NCBI RefSeq assembly: GCF_030272615.1
Contig: NC_081415.1
Location: 263,674,925-263,738,924 of the forward strand
Direction: 5' to 3'
DNA: 64,000 bases
DNA from: Cryptomeria japonica
Lineage: Eukaryota > Streptophyta > Pinopsida > Cupressales > Cupressaceae
Every line of letters begins with the position of its first letter. Position 1 is the first letter of the stretch. The translations under genes were made by a program, and so were the position numbers. The notes under the pieces are model-generated. The model worked only from the letters and a program-made list of their open reading frames with translations, did not search any database and was not told the DNA's origin. Shown piece after piece: positions 1 to 10,423 of the stretch.

Positions 1-1030
1 GCTGTGTCTTTTTCTTCCACTTAGACTTAGAAGCATGTTTTTGGTCTAATATTTTTCCTGGATTGTATCGCATTCCATCTTTATCATTTGTAGACTTTGT
101 TTGCAGTTGAATAGGTTCAATGATACCTTCTTGATGTTTTCCCAAAGGACCGGTACCTAAATATCCCATGTGTTGAATCATTTTGTAGCCTGGACCATGT
201 TGTGTTGAGGAAATCTCACAATGTCGTACTTCTTTGTTTTCACTATCTTCCTTGAAAAGACATTTAAGAACAACGTCCTCTTCTATTTCATCTACAAGGG
301 AAGTAGAAGATCGTACAAAAATACCATCATATATGACATTTGGAGTTGAAATTTGTGTCCTCATAGCCTCTGATGGTTTGTCCAACTATTTTGGTGATGG
401 AGGAAGAGAGATTAATGAGAGTACTGGTTCTATCTTGTAGCCATCCATGCTAGTATTTGTGATTTTCAATTTCTTTTCTAAATCCTTCATCAAGGTTTAT
501 GAACTTTTAGCTGTAGAGGCTTCTCTATTATGAGGCACAAAGGTATCAGCACTCTTTATTAATGCATTATAGGGGTAGTTTGTATCAGTAGAAATACTAA
601 CTTCAACTCTATTATAAGGAAATTTTAAGCACTGATAATATGTAGATGGTATTGCCTTCATTTCGTGAATCCATGACCTACTTTGTAAGATGTTGTATGA
701 TAGAGGAAGATGAAGCACTTGAAAAATAACATCTCTTTCTACAGGTCCTACCCTAATTGGTAATAGTACCAAACCTTTAGAGGTTCTTTCTTCTTCATCA
801 TAAGCTTAGATTGTTATTTTCTTAGCCAGATCAATGACATTTTCAGAAAATCCCAGTTGTGTAAACAAATTGTAGGTACAAATATTCAACCCAGATCCTC
901 CATCTATAAAAACACGTTTAACTTGGTGTTTATGGATCATAGCTTCAATGTGCAATGGTTGGTTATGTGGGTGATTTAGTTCAAGTTGTCATCTTCTTCA
1001 AAGAAAGTGAGATAATGAGGTGAAGTTAGG
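1..1030 (-). pseudogene. Retropepsin-like protease and G-patch segment of element G
   Basis: The aspartic protease would release the Gag and Pol parts from the polyprotein. The minus strand near 893-920 encodes FIDGGSGLNIC, which fits the D-x-G-S active site of retropepsins. Further on (497-772) comes a QSRSWIHEMKAIPSTYYQCLKF-type stretch that matches the conserved GRPWIH...IPST end of plant gypsy proteases; the usual LLGR is altered. At about 60-185 the reading becomes MGYLGTGPLGKHQEGIIEPI, a clear G-patch (glycine-rich nucleic-acid-binding motif). A stop or frame change lies between the active site and the 497-772 frame, so the protein is broken. RT is expected past the window edge. Confidence 0.7.
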
Positions 1031-1215
1031 TGACCCACCATAGATTGAAATCAATCGATATCTAATTTTTTTGGGATATTAGTGGTGAGAAATGTTTTGT
1101 CTAGGATATCTTTATGAGCAGAAGAGATTTTTAGCAATTCAAAGATGGAGATTTGAGCATTTGTTCTTTTCAATTGTTTGACAATGCTATAGCTAGGAGA
1201 TGATGATGAAGCCAG

Positions 1216-3126
1216 CTATTTGGATTTAGTCATAATTGTATTTGTTTGTCTGTTTGAGGCAATTGGTAGTTTTGATGTTGTTTGAACAGGAGTTGAGGAA
1301 CTAGCTCCTTGGAGAGTAACCTTCTTTTGGGAATGGGTCATAGCATTTTCATTTTGTGATTCAGTTTGTTTATCTTTAATTATGATAACATTGCAATACT
1401 CAGGTTGGGAAGACTCAATCATGTTGATCACATTGTCATTGTTAGTATAGGTGTAGTTTACTTTGGCACCTCCTTTTGATTTTAAGGAATCACCTTGTTC
1501 ATAAACAGGTAATGGATATTTAAAAGCTTTGTGATCATAATTAGTTGTGTGATTTCCAAAAACAATTTTACCAGCGTCGATGAGATCTTGAATCGCATGT
1601 TTGAGCTTCATGCAATTGTTTGTGTTATGAACTTTGTTTTGATGGTATTCACAATATTCATTTTCTCTCCACCATTTTGGTTTGACTTCTGGATCATATG
1701 GTTTAGATTTGTTTGGTAATATTATTAGATCATTTGCCAGTAAAGTTTTAAAAGCTGATTCGTATGATTTTTTGAGAGGAGTGAAGTCACATTTAGGTTT
1801 CAAAAGCCAAGGTTTCTCTTTAAACCACTCTTTTACTTTCTTCGGAGGATTTTTTGTTGCAGTTTCAGCTGCTTTGAGTGCTTGGGTGCCACTAGCCAAG
1901 TTAAATATCATGGGTTTTGAGTTTGTTTTAACAATGTCTACTACTCCATCATTAACATTGTTTCTATTGTTGTCTTTGCCATATTTCCAATATTTGTTCT
2001 TTTCCTTGGAACTAGATCCTGGTTGTGTTTCTTTCCAAAGTGAGATATCTCCCTTTTTTATAAGCACATCTTCCATTCGAAGGGCATTATCTACCATTTT
2101 GTTGAATGATGTGTGCACTTGCGTCTGGTACTTGTATTTCAATTCAGGGATCAAGTTATTGACAATGATATCTATTTTGTCAAAATCTGGAATAGGCCAT
2201 GAATATCTAGAGAACATCTTTCTCCAACATTGGAGGAAAGTGAGAAAGGGTTCTCTTTTTTTCTGTTTGGTATTGCAATGCTCAATCATAGTGACTGGAT
2301 GACGAATGTTGTAGGAGTATTTTTGTACAAACAATTTGGATTAATTCTTGAAAAAAATTTATCACCATAGGTAGACTTGAAAACCATTCCATAGCTTGCC
2401 CTCCTAAACTTCTCAGGAAAAGGCACATGAGATATATTTGTTTGTGCATGAACTCCATACATAAAGCACAAAATTCTCTGACATGTTCTTGAGGGTTTGA
2501 GGTGCCATCATGTTTGTCAAATTTTGGGATCTCGACTCGTGAAGGAAATGGAGGCATATATAGGTTTTTGTCAAATGGAAATGGACATATTGTATCCAGA
2601 GAATATTGTTTTGATGATTTATCCTTGTTTTTCAGTTCTGTGATCTCAGTCCGTAAGCTTGCAATTGTTTATTTACCATTACCAAGAGTAAATCTTCCTC
2701 TTTAGTGATGAGGGTCTCAACATTATAACCAGTAGGAAGTTTAGCGCCTTGTTTTGCTAGTTCTAGAAAATAGTCTTCTTTTTCTCTAGCCATGATAACC
2801 TTCATCATTTTTCAAAAATCTTTATCCTCTTGACATTTCTGCATATCAATTTCTAGAGGTTCAGAGGGTTCAAATTCACCTAATGAGGAATCACTATCGG
2901 TAGTATGTATACTAAGATCGCCACGTGCATCATGTTTAGCAACTTGTCTTTCTTGTCTTGTTCCAGATATAGTGGGAGATAAGGGTTGATAAAAAACTGG
3001 CATACCTAATGATAAAGGTTTATTACTGTCGGGATCCCCTATGTAAAATGGATTATTTTGATATGAAAAGGATTGTCCTTTGCCTCTATCATCTTTCTTA
3101 TGAGCACTTCTAGTTTGATTCAGCAT
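1216..3126 (-). pseudogene. Gag polyprotein of element G (Retrotrans_gag plus zinc-knuckle-like segment)
   Basis: Gag forms the virus-like particle. The N-terminal part (2812-3126) is a polar stretch. Frame 2282-2557 holds VEIPKFDKHDGTSNPQEHV and GGQAMEWFSSLP, the typical start of the Retrotrans_gag domain, and the domain continues in another frame in 1216-2334 (EPFLTFLQCWRKMFSRY, then NNLIPELKYKYQ). Near the C-terminus, YCEYHQNKVHNTNNC matches the C-x2-x-H...C segment of Tat-lineage nucleocapsids and is followed by KLKHAIQDLIDAGKI. The frame change near 2290-2330 and the gap around 2560-2810 show decay. The family is clear, but exact termini are not. Confidence 0.75.
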
Positions 3127-3366
3127 TTTTCTGACTGATGTGACCTAGAGCTATTTGTGATGCAGAAGTCAAGATCAAATTTGGAGCTAGTTTGTTCATT
3201 TAACACTTTGATTGAGAGAAGCAACTAAGATTTAGTCTGGTTTCAGGAATGATCTATCCTGTGTAAGAAGTTTATCTAAGTTACCTAGTTTGATTTGAAA
3301 TAAGTGACTAAGACTCGGTTTGGTTTTAGGAATGATCTATCCTGTGTAAGATGTTATCAGGACATA
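3127..3366 (-). repeat. Leader fragment of element G with two diverged repeat units
   Basis: No gene is seen here. Two copies of a segment reading CTGGTTTCAGGAATGATC then TATCCTGTGTAAGA (plus strand; about 3238 and 3318) sit roughly 90 bases apart. The same core is arrayed eight times at 45395-45763. The segment precedes gag on the minus strand, so it is probably 5' untranslated leader. Confidence 0.5.
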
Positions 3367-4345
3367 GCAATAGATTATATAGATGACTTGGGCATGCACC
3401 GGTGATACATCACATGGTGGAGGAGGACATACCCCAGAGCCATCTTCCCAGTAGAATTTCATAGAGGGGACCCCAAACCATGGAGATAGTTAGGCAATGG
3501 AGAGGGATCTGATGCATCCAAGGAGGATTCAGATGATCAGGGTGACAACACAGAGGAGCAAGAGGCGGGCGGAGATGGAGGCAATCCTGATACTAGAGAG
3601 GGAGATGGGGATGGAGATGATGATGAGGAGGAGGATGAGGAGGAGGGCAAGGAGGAGGAGGAGGAGGAGGAGAATGAGTCAAGTGCAATTCATCACTCCA
3701 GAGAGAATACCAGAGCCATAGATCCACCGAGTCTCCCATGGCAAGTAGAGAGGGGTCCAATAAGGGGTCCTAATCTTGATCCTCATTGGCCTATACCGAC
3801 TATACAAAGACAGTATGAACAAGGAGAGCCCAAAGGATCCCAGGCTCAGGCAGTTGATGTCTCCAATCCTCACTAGCGAGAGGGAGATCTAGGTAATGTG
3901 CTATGTTATTGATTAACATATGCATTCTACCTGCTTTAGATTTGATGATATAGAATGTTACTGATTAAAAATTTCTCTCTATCCTGCAACTAACATCCAT
4001 GAATGGAATTCTCTGATTCAGAATGCAGTGATAGACCTTATTGTGACTGCACACATACATATACCGCACATATCCCAAAGGAGTATTGAACGTTGTGAGG
4101 ACCTTTTCTCCCCTATTTGGAAAGAGGTGGAGGACCTACGAGACAGATTACGATGGACAATGCATGATATAGCGGTGGCACAGACATAGATAGCCACATA
4201 CTGAGGGATCATAATGGAGAGAGATCATAGGAGCTCCTCACAGAGTCACTCACGGTCTGTATCATGATACACCTGCAATGGGCCACCCGCATGGCTAGAT
4301 CAGGAGAGGGCATCTAGCCACCATCCTCCTGCTACTAGTCCTAGG
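3367..4345 (+). pseudogene. 3' part of a plant mobile domain (PMD) gene carried antisense in element A
   Basis: This matches, base for base over long stretches, the 3' half of the better PMD copy at 20809-22990: the TACATCACATGGTGG region, the Asp/Glu-rich tail (3575-3680) and the closing ATCATGATACAC segment. The conserved N-terminal PMD core is not present because the copy starts at the joint with element G. A likely intron begins at AG|GTAATG (3893). Its acceptor is altered here but is kept in the other copy (TTTAG|GAGTGG near 22584). The long acidic, GA-rich run makes this region low complexity. Role unknown; PMD proteins in plants include host silencing factors and transposon-borne relatives. 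Confidence 0.6.
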
Positions 4346-4888
4346 GATAGGAGATGATTTTGATGTACTGATGTATATATGATGACACTCATGATTATGT
4401 TATTTTTAATGCTTAAACAATGTACACATTGCTTATATTAGAGGTAACATAATGAGTAATGAGCATGTATATCTGATTTTAATTTCCATGTGATTGATTT
4501 CTCAATGCTTCATGATTAAATTGATACATGTGTGATTTAATTAAATAAGTATTTAATCAAATGTCACTATGATGATGTAAAGGAAGAATGTATTAAGCAT
4601 GAGAACTATATGACTAATTTGATTTAATTAACTTAAATTAAACATGACATGATTTAATTCTACTTAACACATAAGAAATTGTATAATATGCTAACACATA
4701 TGAAATGTAAATCTATTGCAATTTACATAAAAATAATCCAAGACAAACAATACAATAAATGAAACATGCTTGTCAAGAATGAAGTAATGTAGACCAAACA
4801 TTATAAAATCATTTAATCTTACATACTTTAATAAATACATGCTAACATATTACCCAATTTTGAAGAAAAAGATAACAGAAAGAAGACT
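4346..4888. other. AT-rich spacer between PMD gene and integrase of element A
   Basis: No gene. The segment is collinear with 22991-23573 in element BC, sharing for example the CAATGCTTCATGATTAAATTG and ACATGCTTGTCAAGAATGA stretches, so it is part of the element and not host DNA. Confidence 0.7.
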
Positions 4889-4909
4889 AGAGAGAGAGAG
4901 AGAGAGAGA
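4889..4909. repeat. (AG)n microsatellite next to the pol stop codon, element A
   Basis: A pure AG run lies five bases from the integrase stop codon. Element BC has an AG run at the same place (23574-23600), so the tract predates both copies. Confidence 0.95.
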
Positions 4910-4913
4910 AGGA

Positions 4914-6128
4914 CTAGGCATAGTGTCTACAAAGGTGCATAGCATTTATGGGTTCCTTGAGAGGCATACCTTCCACATCTGCTATCCTATAAGAACCTGA
5001 TCCATAGACCTCCATGATGATGTATGATCCAAGCCAATTAAGACTGAACTTTCCTTTCTCCTCAAGTAAGGCATTCACGTTGCATTGATTCTCATAAAGG
5101 ACGTAGTCACTTATCGAGAATGAATGTTGAATAACCTTATCATTGTAGCTTCATTGCAAATTTTTATGATGTGCTTGAATATGTTTGAGGGTATTGATAC
5201 ACCATTCATCGAGCATCTCAACTTGTTGAAGTCTTTTCTCTCTATAGGAATCATCATCCACTGTACCCTTAAGAGATACTCTCAAAGAAGGAATTTCTGA
5301 CTCCAAAGGCATAATGGCATTGACACCATAAATAAGATTGTAAGGGGTACAACCCATAGCAACACGTACACTCGTATGATAAGCCCACAGAGCATGGGTT
5401 AATTGAGTATGACAATCCTTACCATGCTTGTTTTTAGGCTTTCAAATAATTTGTTCAATTATCCTATTAGAAGACTCAGCTTGACCATTTGATTGAGGTT
5501 AATAAGGTGTAGAAAATTTATGTTGAATATGATATTTCTCAAGAAATTTCTTCACATCCTTATTTTTGAATGACGTTCCATTATCTAAAACTAAGGGAGA
5601 AGGTATCCCAAATCAAAAAATGTTGTTTTCTAAAATGAATTTAAAAATTACTTCAGCGGTAGTAGATCTAAGAGGAACAACTTCCACCCACTTCATAAAG
5701 TTATTAGTAGTAGTTATGATGAAAGTATGTCCTTGAGATGAAGGAGGATATATTTTACCAACAAGATCCAAACCCCATGTGGAAAAGGGCCAAGATGCTA
5801 CCCATGATCAAAGTTCTTGGGAAGGGGCATGGATCAAATTGTTATATTGATGACATTGATAACATAATTTAACAAATGCAAAAGAATCATTTTCCATGGT
5901 TTGCCAATAATATCCCCTTCAAAGTAATCTTTGAACTAAAGACCTACCCCCAAAATGCCCCCCGCAAGAACCTGAATGCGCTTCTTTCATAATGATAAGG
6001 ACCTTAGCCTTGTTTAAGCATTGAAGGAGAAGACCATTATAACTCCTATAGATAACATTAGAAAGGATAATGTATCAAGCAGCTAATTTGCAAACCCTAG
6101 CCCTAGTATTCTTATTCACAGAATCAGG
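4914..6128 (-). pseudogene. Integrase of element A
   Basis: Integrase inserts the cDNA into the genome. On the minus strand the catalytic triad is readable across frames: D in STWGLDLVGK, D in LVLDNGTSFKNKDV, and E in QSNGQAESSNRIIE. The C-terminal part includes MGCTPYNLIYGVNAIMPLE (5151-5357) and ends with EPINAMHLCRHYA and a stop at 4914-4916, a common end for Tat-lineage pol. Several in-frame stops (for example in the TPY*PQSNG stretch) and the split frames show it is inactive. The zinc-binding N-terminal part lies toward 6000 with HSGSCGGHFGG. Confidence 0.8.
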
Positions 6129-6780
6129 TTAGTTACCATCACTCAAATATCTTAAGACATGCGAGTACCATTCGTCAGAATATATAATGAAACAATATGC
6201 CACATCACCAGTGTTATCAGCAATAGTTGGGGAAGTAAGGTTATGAATAGTGAATTGAAGATCTACCATGGGGTCCTCTAGAGACACAAGAAAGGTGACA
6301 CATGCCATCGCATCAGCATGTCGATTATCTTTTCGAGGAAAGGGCTTCATGGTGTAAGAATCAAATTTTTGTAACAAGGATAAAGCTAGATCTTTATATT
6401 ATGATAATTTGTCTTTGTTAGCTTGATAAACTCCTGTCACTTGTCTTATGATTAGTTGAGAATCTCCATAAATGTGTAGATTCTTCACACTCAACACCAA
6501 GGCTTCTTTAATTCCAGCTATAAGAACTTCATATTCAGCAATGTTTCTGGTACATAAGAAATTGAGACAATATGATAAGGAATAGGCTTCTTTGTAAGAG
6601 AAATTAAGACCACCCCTGCCCCCGATCATATACGACACCTAGAACCATAAAAGTATAGTTCCCAACTCCCTTAATGGAAAGAATGTATTCATCGGGGAAA
6701 GACTCGGAATTAGGTAGGGAGAAGGGTGAAGGAGCATCAACTAAATGATCAGTCAGTGTGTGAACCTTTATTGCCTTTTG
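6129..6780 (-). pseudogene. Second (archaeal-type) RNase H of element A
   Basis: The minus strand reads SYCLNFLCTRNIAEYEVLIAG and KNLHIYGDSQLIIRQVTGVY (6399-6638), then PRKDNRHADAMACVTF (6129-6377). These match the extra RNase H domain (N.AEYEAL, GDSQL, N..ADALA motifs) that marks Tat-lineage Ty3/gypsy elements. The two frames are separated by a stop near 6390. It would degrade the RNA strand during reverse transcription. It lies between RT/RNase H and integrase as expected. Confidence 0.75.
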
Positions 6781-7952
6781 TTATCATTAAATTTGACTTC
6801 ATAAGGTTGCAAGAGCTTGAGGGGAAGCAGCGGTGTATAGAAGAAAAGGCTTAGTAGGATCAACAGGTCGAAGAATAGGAGGATTTACCAAATAGGTTTT
6901 TAGGTCTTCAAATGCTTGACGACAAAGGGTTTTAGGTCTTCAAATGCTTGATGAGAATCCTCATTCCATTGGAAAGTGATATTATTTTTAATCAATTGTG
7001 TGAAGGGAAAGGTGTGATCCGCAAGTTGAGAGATGAACCTATGAATAGGTTGGATCTTTCCTTGCAAACTTTTTAGTTGAGAAACATTCTTAGGAGGTGG
7101 CATGTTCACAATAGAATCTATCTTTTTTGTATCCACCTCAACGCCATGATGTGAAACTATGAATCCTAATAAATTTCCACTATCCACACCAAAAACATAT
7201 TTTTAGGGATTCAAAAGCATGTTGTACTTACGAATTCTCTCAAAGATTTAACAAAGGATCTTAACATGATCTGTACAAAGGGTGGATTTGGCCAAGATGT
7301 CATCAACGTAATCTTCTAAAGTCTTATGCATATAATTATGGAAAATGAGAGTCATAGCATGCGGATAGGTTGTGCCTACATTTTTTAATCCAAAAGGCAT
7401 CACAATCCAACAAAACGTACCCCAAGGAGTTGTGAAAGTATTTTTGTATTGATCTTGGGGATTGATAAAGATTTGATTATATCCTAAGAAACCATCCATA
7501 AAGGATAGTAAAGCATGCTCTGCTACCGAATCCACTATCATATCAATATTTGGGAGGGGAAAATAATCTTTGAAAGAGGCCTTGTTCAAATCATGAAAAT
7601 CAGTACACATCCTAATCTTGTTTTCAGCTTTAGCCACCACCACAATGTTCGAAATCCATGAGGAATAATTGATAGGACAAATGAATCCAACATCCAACAA
7701 TTTTTCAATCTCATCTTTAACAAGTAATGCCACTTTAGGGTGAATCTTTCGAATCTTTTGCTTCACAGGTTTAGCATCAAGAAGTAAGACAATGTTATGA
7801 GTGAAAATCCTATGATCTATGCCAGGCATGTCAGAATATATCCAAGCAAAAATCTCAAGGAATTCATGTAACAACTCAACATATTGTTTTTTCTCTTCTT
7901 CGTCAAGATAGTTCCCTATCTTGATGATCTTATCTTCAATGCAAGTATCCAT
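6781..7952 (-). pseudogene. Reverse transcriptase and remnant RNase H of element A
   Basis: RT core on the minus strand at 7248-7952: KIRKIHPKVALLVKDEIEKLL, IRMCTDFHDLNKASFKD, MPFGLKNVGTTYPHAM and the catalytic EDYVDDILAKS. The thumb/connection part follows in 6900-7187 (LGFIVSHHGVEVDTKKID, LQGKIQPIHRFI, FQWNEDSHQAFEDLK). Two changes stand out. About 32 bases (TTTTAGGTCTTCAAATGCTTGA plus spacer) are tandemly duplicated near 6895-6950. Nearly all of the first RNase H is missing at 6785-6800, where element BC keeps about 250 bases more. A stop lies near 7200. Confidence 0.85.
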
Positions 7953-7988
7953 CTTGATATCAATGGTGTCATTTATTAGGAGATTGCT

Positions 7989-8450
7989 TTATTGAGGATA
8001 ATCTCTCAATTGAGAAAATTCTTTAACTATCTCATCATTATTTCTTTCTTTCCCAAAGTAGGCTTTCACATTTAAACAATAGGGAAAATTGTGATTATAG
8101 TGATAAGGAGGAAGGTTGTCATAAGCTCCCAAGAATTCAGCTAAGGAATCATCGGTAGAAAAAACATCCAAAGCAAAGACATAAGAAGGGTCAAAGTCAA
8201 TATATTCTGGATATTTTAGTGAGAGAGAAGCAGAAATGACATTAACACTAATAGATGGTCTCTTAGAGGCTTTAGTATGCTTGAAAGGATCATAACCAAG
8301 CCCAAATGTCATATCATGAAAGTTGTTTTCCAAGGGAACCTTAATCCCTTATTTTATAGCACCACATCCATTTCCATTATGTCCACACCTAGCTAGGATG
8401 TGAAAACTAGGAGCATAAAGATTAGTCATTTTTGAAGAAGAAGGAGGATT
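7989..8450 (-). pseudogene. G-patch and protease-RT linker of element A
   Basis: The minus strand reads ILARCGHNGNGCGAIK, a stop, then GIKVPLENNFHDMTFGLGYDP. This follows the G-patch pattern (G-x-G-x-G...G) and lines up with ILAKCGYNGNGCGAQEQGTKIPL in element BC. G-patch segments bind RNA or helicase partners, and in some retroelements they follow the protease. One stop interrupts it. The rest of the linker (7989-8333) is acidic and unrecognised. Confidence 0.6.
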
Positions 8451-8469
8451 TTCAAAAAGTTATTACTCA

Positions 8470-9801
8470 ATGGCCCAAACAAAGTAGATTGCTTTTTAGG
8501 TTCTTCTTCTTCTTTCTTCTTTTCAACCTTAGGTTCTCTAGGCGGAATTTTGTATTCCCCTATGAAAGTAGGATTGAAATCAAGGGATCCCCAATCATCT
8601 TCTGCAAGAATCTATTTAGGAGAGAATGTATTCTCAATTATAGAATTAGGCTGAGAATATTCTTCCTCATGAAACTTAGGTCCACTTGAAGAAGAATTGG
8701 GGATCGATCCAGATATAGGAGATAGGTTTGATGAGATATTCTCACTAATCAGAGTAGAAACTTTAGAGGAATTGTCTAAGATAGTTGGGGAAGAATTGAT
8801 TGAAGAGGATTTAGAACTTGATGTTTGTAAACAAGCCTGAAATCGTGTGTCTCCTAACAAGGTATATGGTATATTGTTGTAAATGAATTTAATTTTCCTA
8901 TGCAATGTAGAGGGAACAACTTGCATGCTATGAATCCAAGGTCTTCCTAGCAACAATTTGTATGTCAACTCTCCAAACATAACATGGATAGGAGTAGTTA
9001 AAGTAACAGGACCTACCTTAATACGAAAGGTGATGATACCTAGTGAATATTTAGCTACATTATCAAAGCCACAGATAGTGAGAGAATTGGGATTGATAAG
9101 AGATGTATCAACATTGATCTTATGCAACAGGTTAATGCTACAAACATTAAGGCCAGAACCATTGTCCACTAATGTTCATCTTATCGCGTTATCATTTATG
9201 ATAACACAATCATTAAGGGATCATATTGTTGTTGAATGTCATTAGAAGACAACTCATCTTGTGTAAATACAATATGTGCCTTAGGATATGTAATAGAGTG
9301 AATCAATGAAGACAGATTATTGGATGTCACTATGGGTGGGACATTCAATATTTTCAAGGAATCTTGTAGCATTCCATGATGAGTCAAGGAAGTTTGAAGA
9401 AAATCCCAAAGGGTTATCTTGGTAGGAGTAGCTTTAAATTGTTTGAAAAGATCATAGTCCTTACCAAGGGTTTGTGAAATATGAGGCTCTTGAGGAAGAA
9501 TGAGTTGAGGATCAGGTAGAGGCGTCAGAACAACTGGAGGAGGGTTAGGTTGCCTATTATTTTTTGTGTTATAGGAATGGGCACCTACATTATAACTATC
9601 CTTAGTAAGTTGTCTAGCATAGCTATATGAACTCTTAGTGGGATCCCTTCCTTGAACTATAATGATGGGTTTGTTTAGAGTGCTAAAGGAATCATGACCA
9701 TATCCACCTTGAACCATGAAAAGAGGTTGATTAGGAGGAGGTGAAGCTAGAAAAGGACAAGAACCTTGGACAATAAAAAGTGGCTTGCTATGTTGACGCA
9801 T
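8470..9801 (-). pseudogene. Gag-pro boundary region and aspartic protease of element A
   Basis: Frame 9196-9801 starts with three repeats of a short phrase (KPLFIVQG, QPLFMVQG, KPIIIVQG) and continues to ISQTLGKDYDLFKQFKATP and the HHGMLQDSLKILNVP segment that precedes protease in Tat elements. The protease frame (8612-9169) opens with VDNGSGLNVCSINLLHKINV, carrying the D-N-G-S active site, and reaches LLLGRPWIHSMQVVPSTLHR. A Ser/Asn-rich tail follows. A frame change at about 9196 separates the two, so a fused product would need a shift. No capsid or zinc-knuckle motif was found between here and the ORF start. Confidence 0.75.
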
Positions 9802-10225
9802 TGATCATGTTGAGTAACTTTTTAGATGTATTATTATTATTGTTTAGAAGTTTAGGTAGAGACATAAAGTCATCAGGGGCATCATCCAATAAATCATGGT
9901 CATAGTGATTGAAAGGATTATCTTTGGATTCAAAAGGATACATAACACCATAGAGGGAATCATGGGAATCAACTATATTGCTAGATCTAGTGGAGGAGTT
10001 GATAGGAATATACCCATGAGAGGGACCATTCAACTTATCTTTCTCATCACCACGAAATGGCATAGTAACAAGGTTGATTAATTTTTGAAAAAGTGAGGGT
10101 TTAGAAGGCTTGGGGTTCAAAAACTCATCTAGAGCTTCATCTAATTCATCCTTACTAAACTCATAATCAACAAAATTGCATACATCATCAAAAGCGTGAG
10201 CTTCTTTTAAATAGAAATCTGACAT
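9788..10225 (-). pseudogene. Short N-terminal gag-like ORF of element A
   Basis: Begins MSDFYLKEAHAFDDVCNFVDYEFSKDELDEALDEF about 200 bases after the PBS. The matching ORF of element BC begins MSDLYLQDVHTFDYVCKYV, so the protein start is supported by two copies. It is acidic, has no match I recognise and lacks the Retrotrans_gag signature seen in element G. It occupies the gag position but may be a remnant of a larger gag or a separate short ORF. Frame shifts into the next ORF near 9795. Confidence 0.55.
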
Positions 10226-10400
10226 TTTGAAATGAAAATTGCATGAAACTTAAACACACAATGCTAGGAAAATGAAAGAAACCTATTTCTTTTCTTTTGT
10301 ATTTTTCTCTTTTCTCTTTTCTTTTATTTTTATGTTTTGAAAGAAAATGAAATAAACTAGATCTAGATCTAACAATGCAATGCAATGCAAATGAAATTGG

Positions 10401-10419
10401 ATTCACGTTAGGTTCACTA
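10401..10419 (-). promoter_or_regulatory. Putative primer binding site of element A
   Basis: Just inside the 5' LTR, the minus strand would read a TGGTGAACCTGATGTGAAC-type site in element BC. Here it is diverged (first bases TAG instead of TGG). The tRNA was not identified. Confidence 0.45.
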
Positions 10420-10423
10420 TAGA

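Larger units (their letters stand above)
1..3366 (-). mobile_element. Element G: Tat-like Ty3/gypsy retrotransposon fragment (gag, protease, G-patch)
   Basis: Reading on the minus strand, from right to left, there is a leader fragment, a gag with capsid and a zinc-knuckle-like segment, an aspartic protease and a G-patch. This is the order seen in Tat-lineage Ty3/gypsy elements. RT and later domains would lie beyond the left window edge. No LTR is visible. The right edge at about 3366 is abrupt, where homology to the PMD gene of element A starts, so it is probably a deletion or recombination joint rather than a true terminus. Frameshifts in gag and stops elsewhere show an inactive copy. The leader contains the CTGGTTTCAGGAATGAT motif that recurs as a tandem array in element F (45395-45763), so G and F probably belong to one family. 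Confidence 0.75.

Noticed and set aside
1682-2302. 206-codon plus-strand frame
   Set aside because: Antisense shadow of the gag frame of element G, with no recognisable motifs.
3497-3721. 74-codon plus-strand Arg/Met-rich frame
   Set aside because: It is an off-frame reading of the acidic GA-rich tail of the PMD gene.
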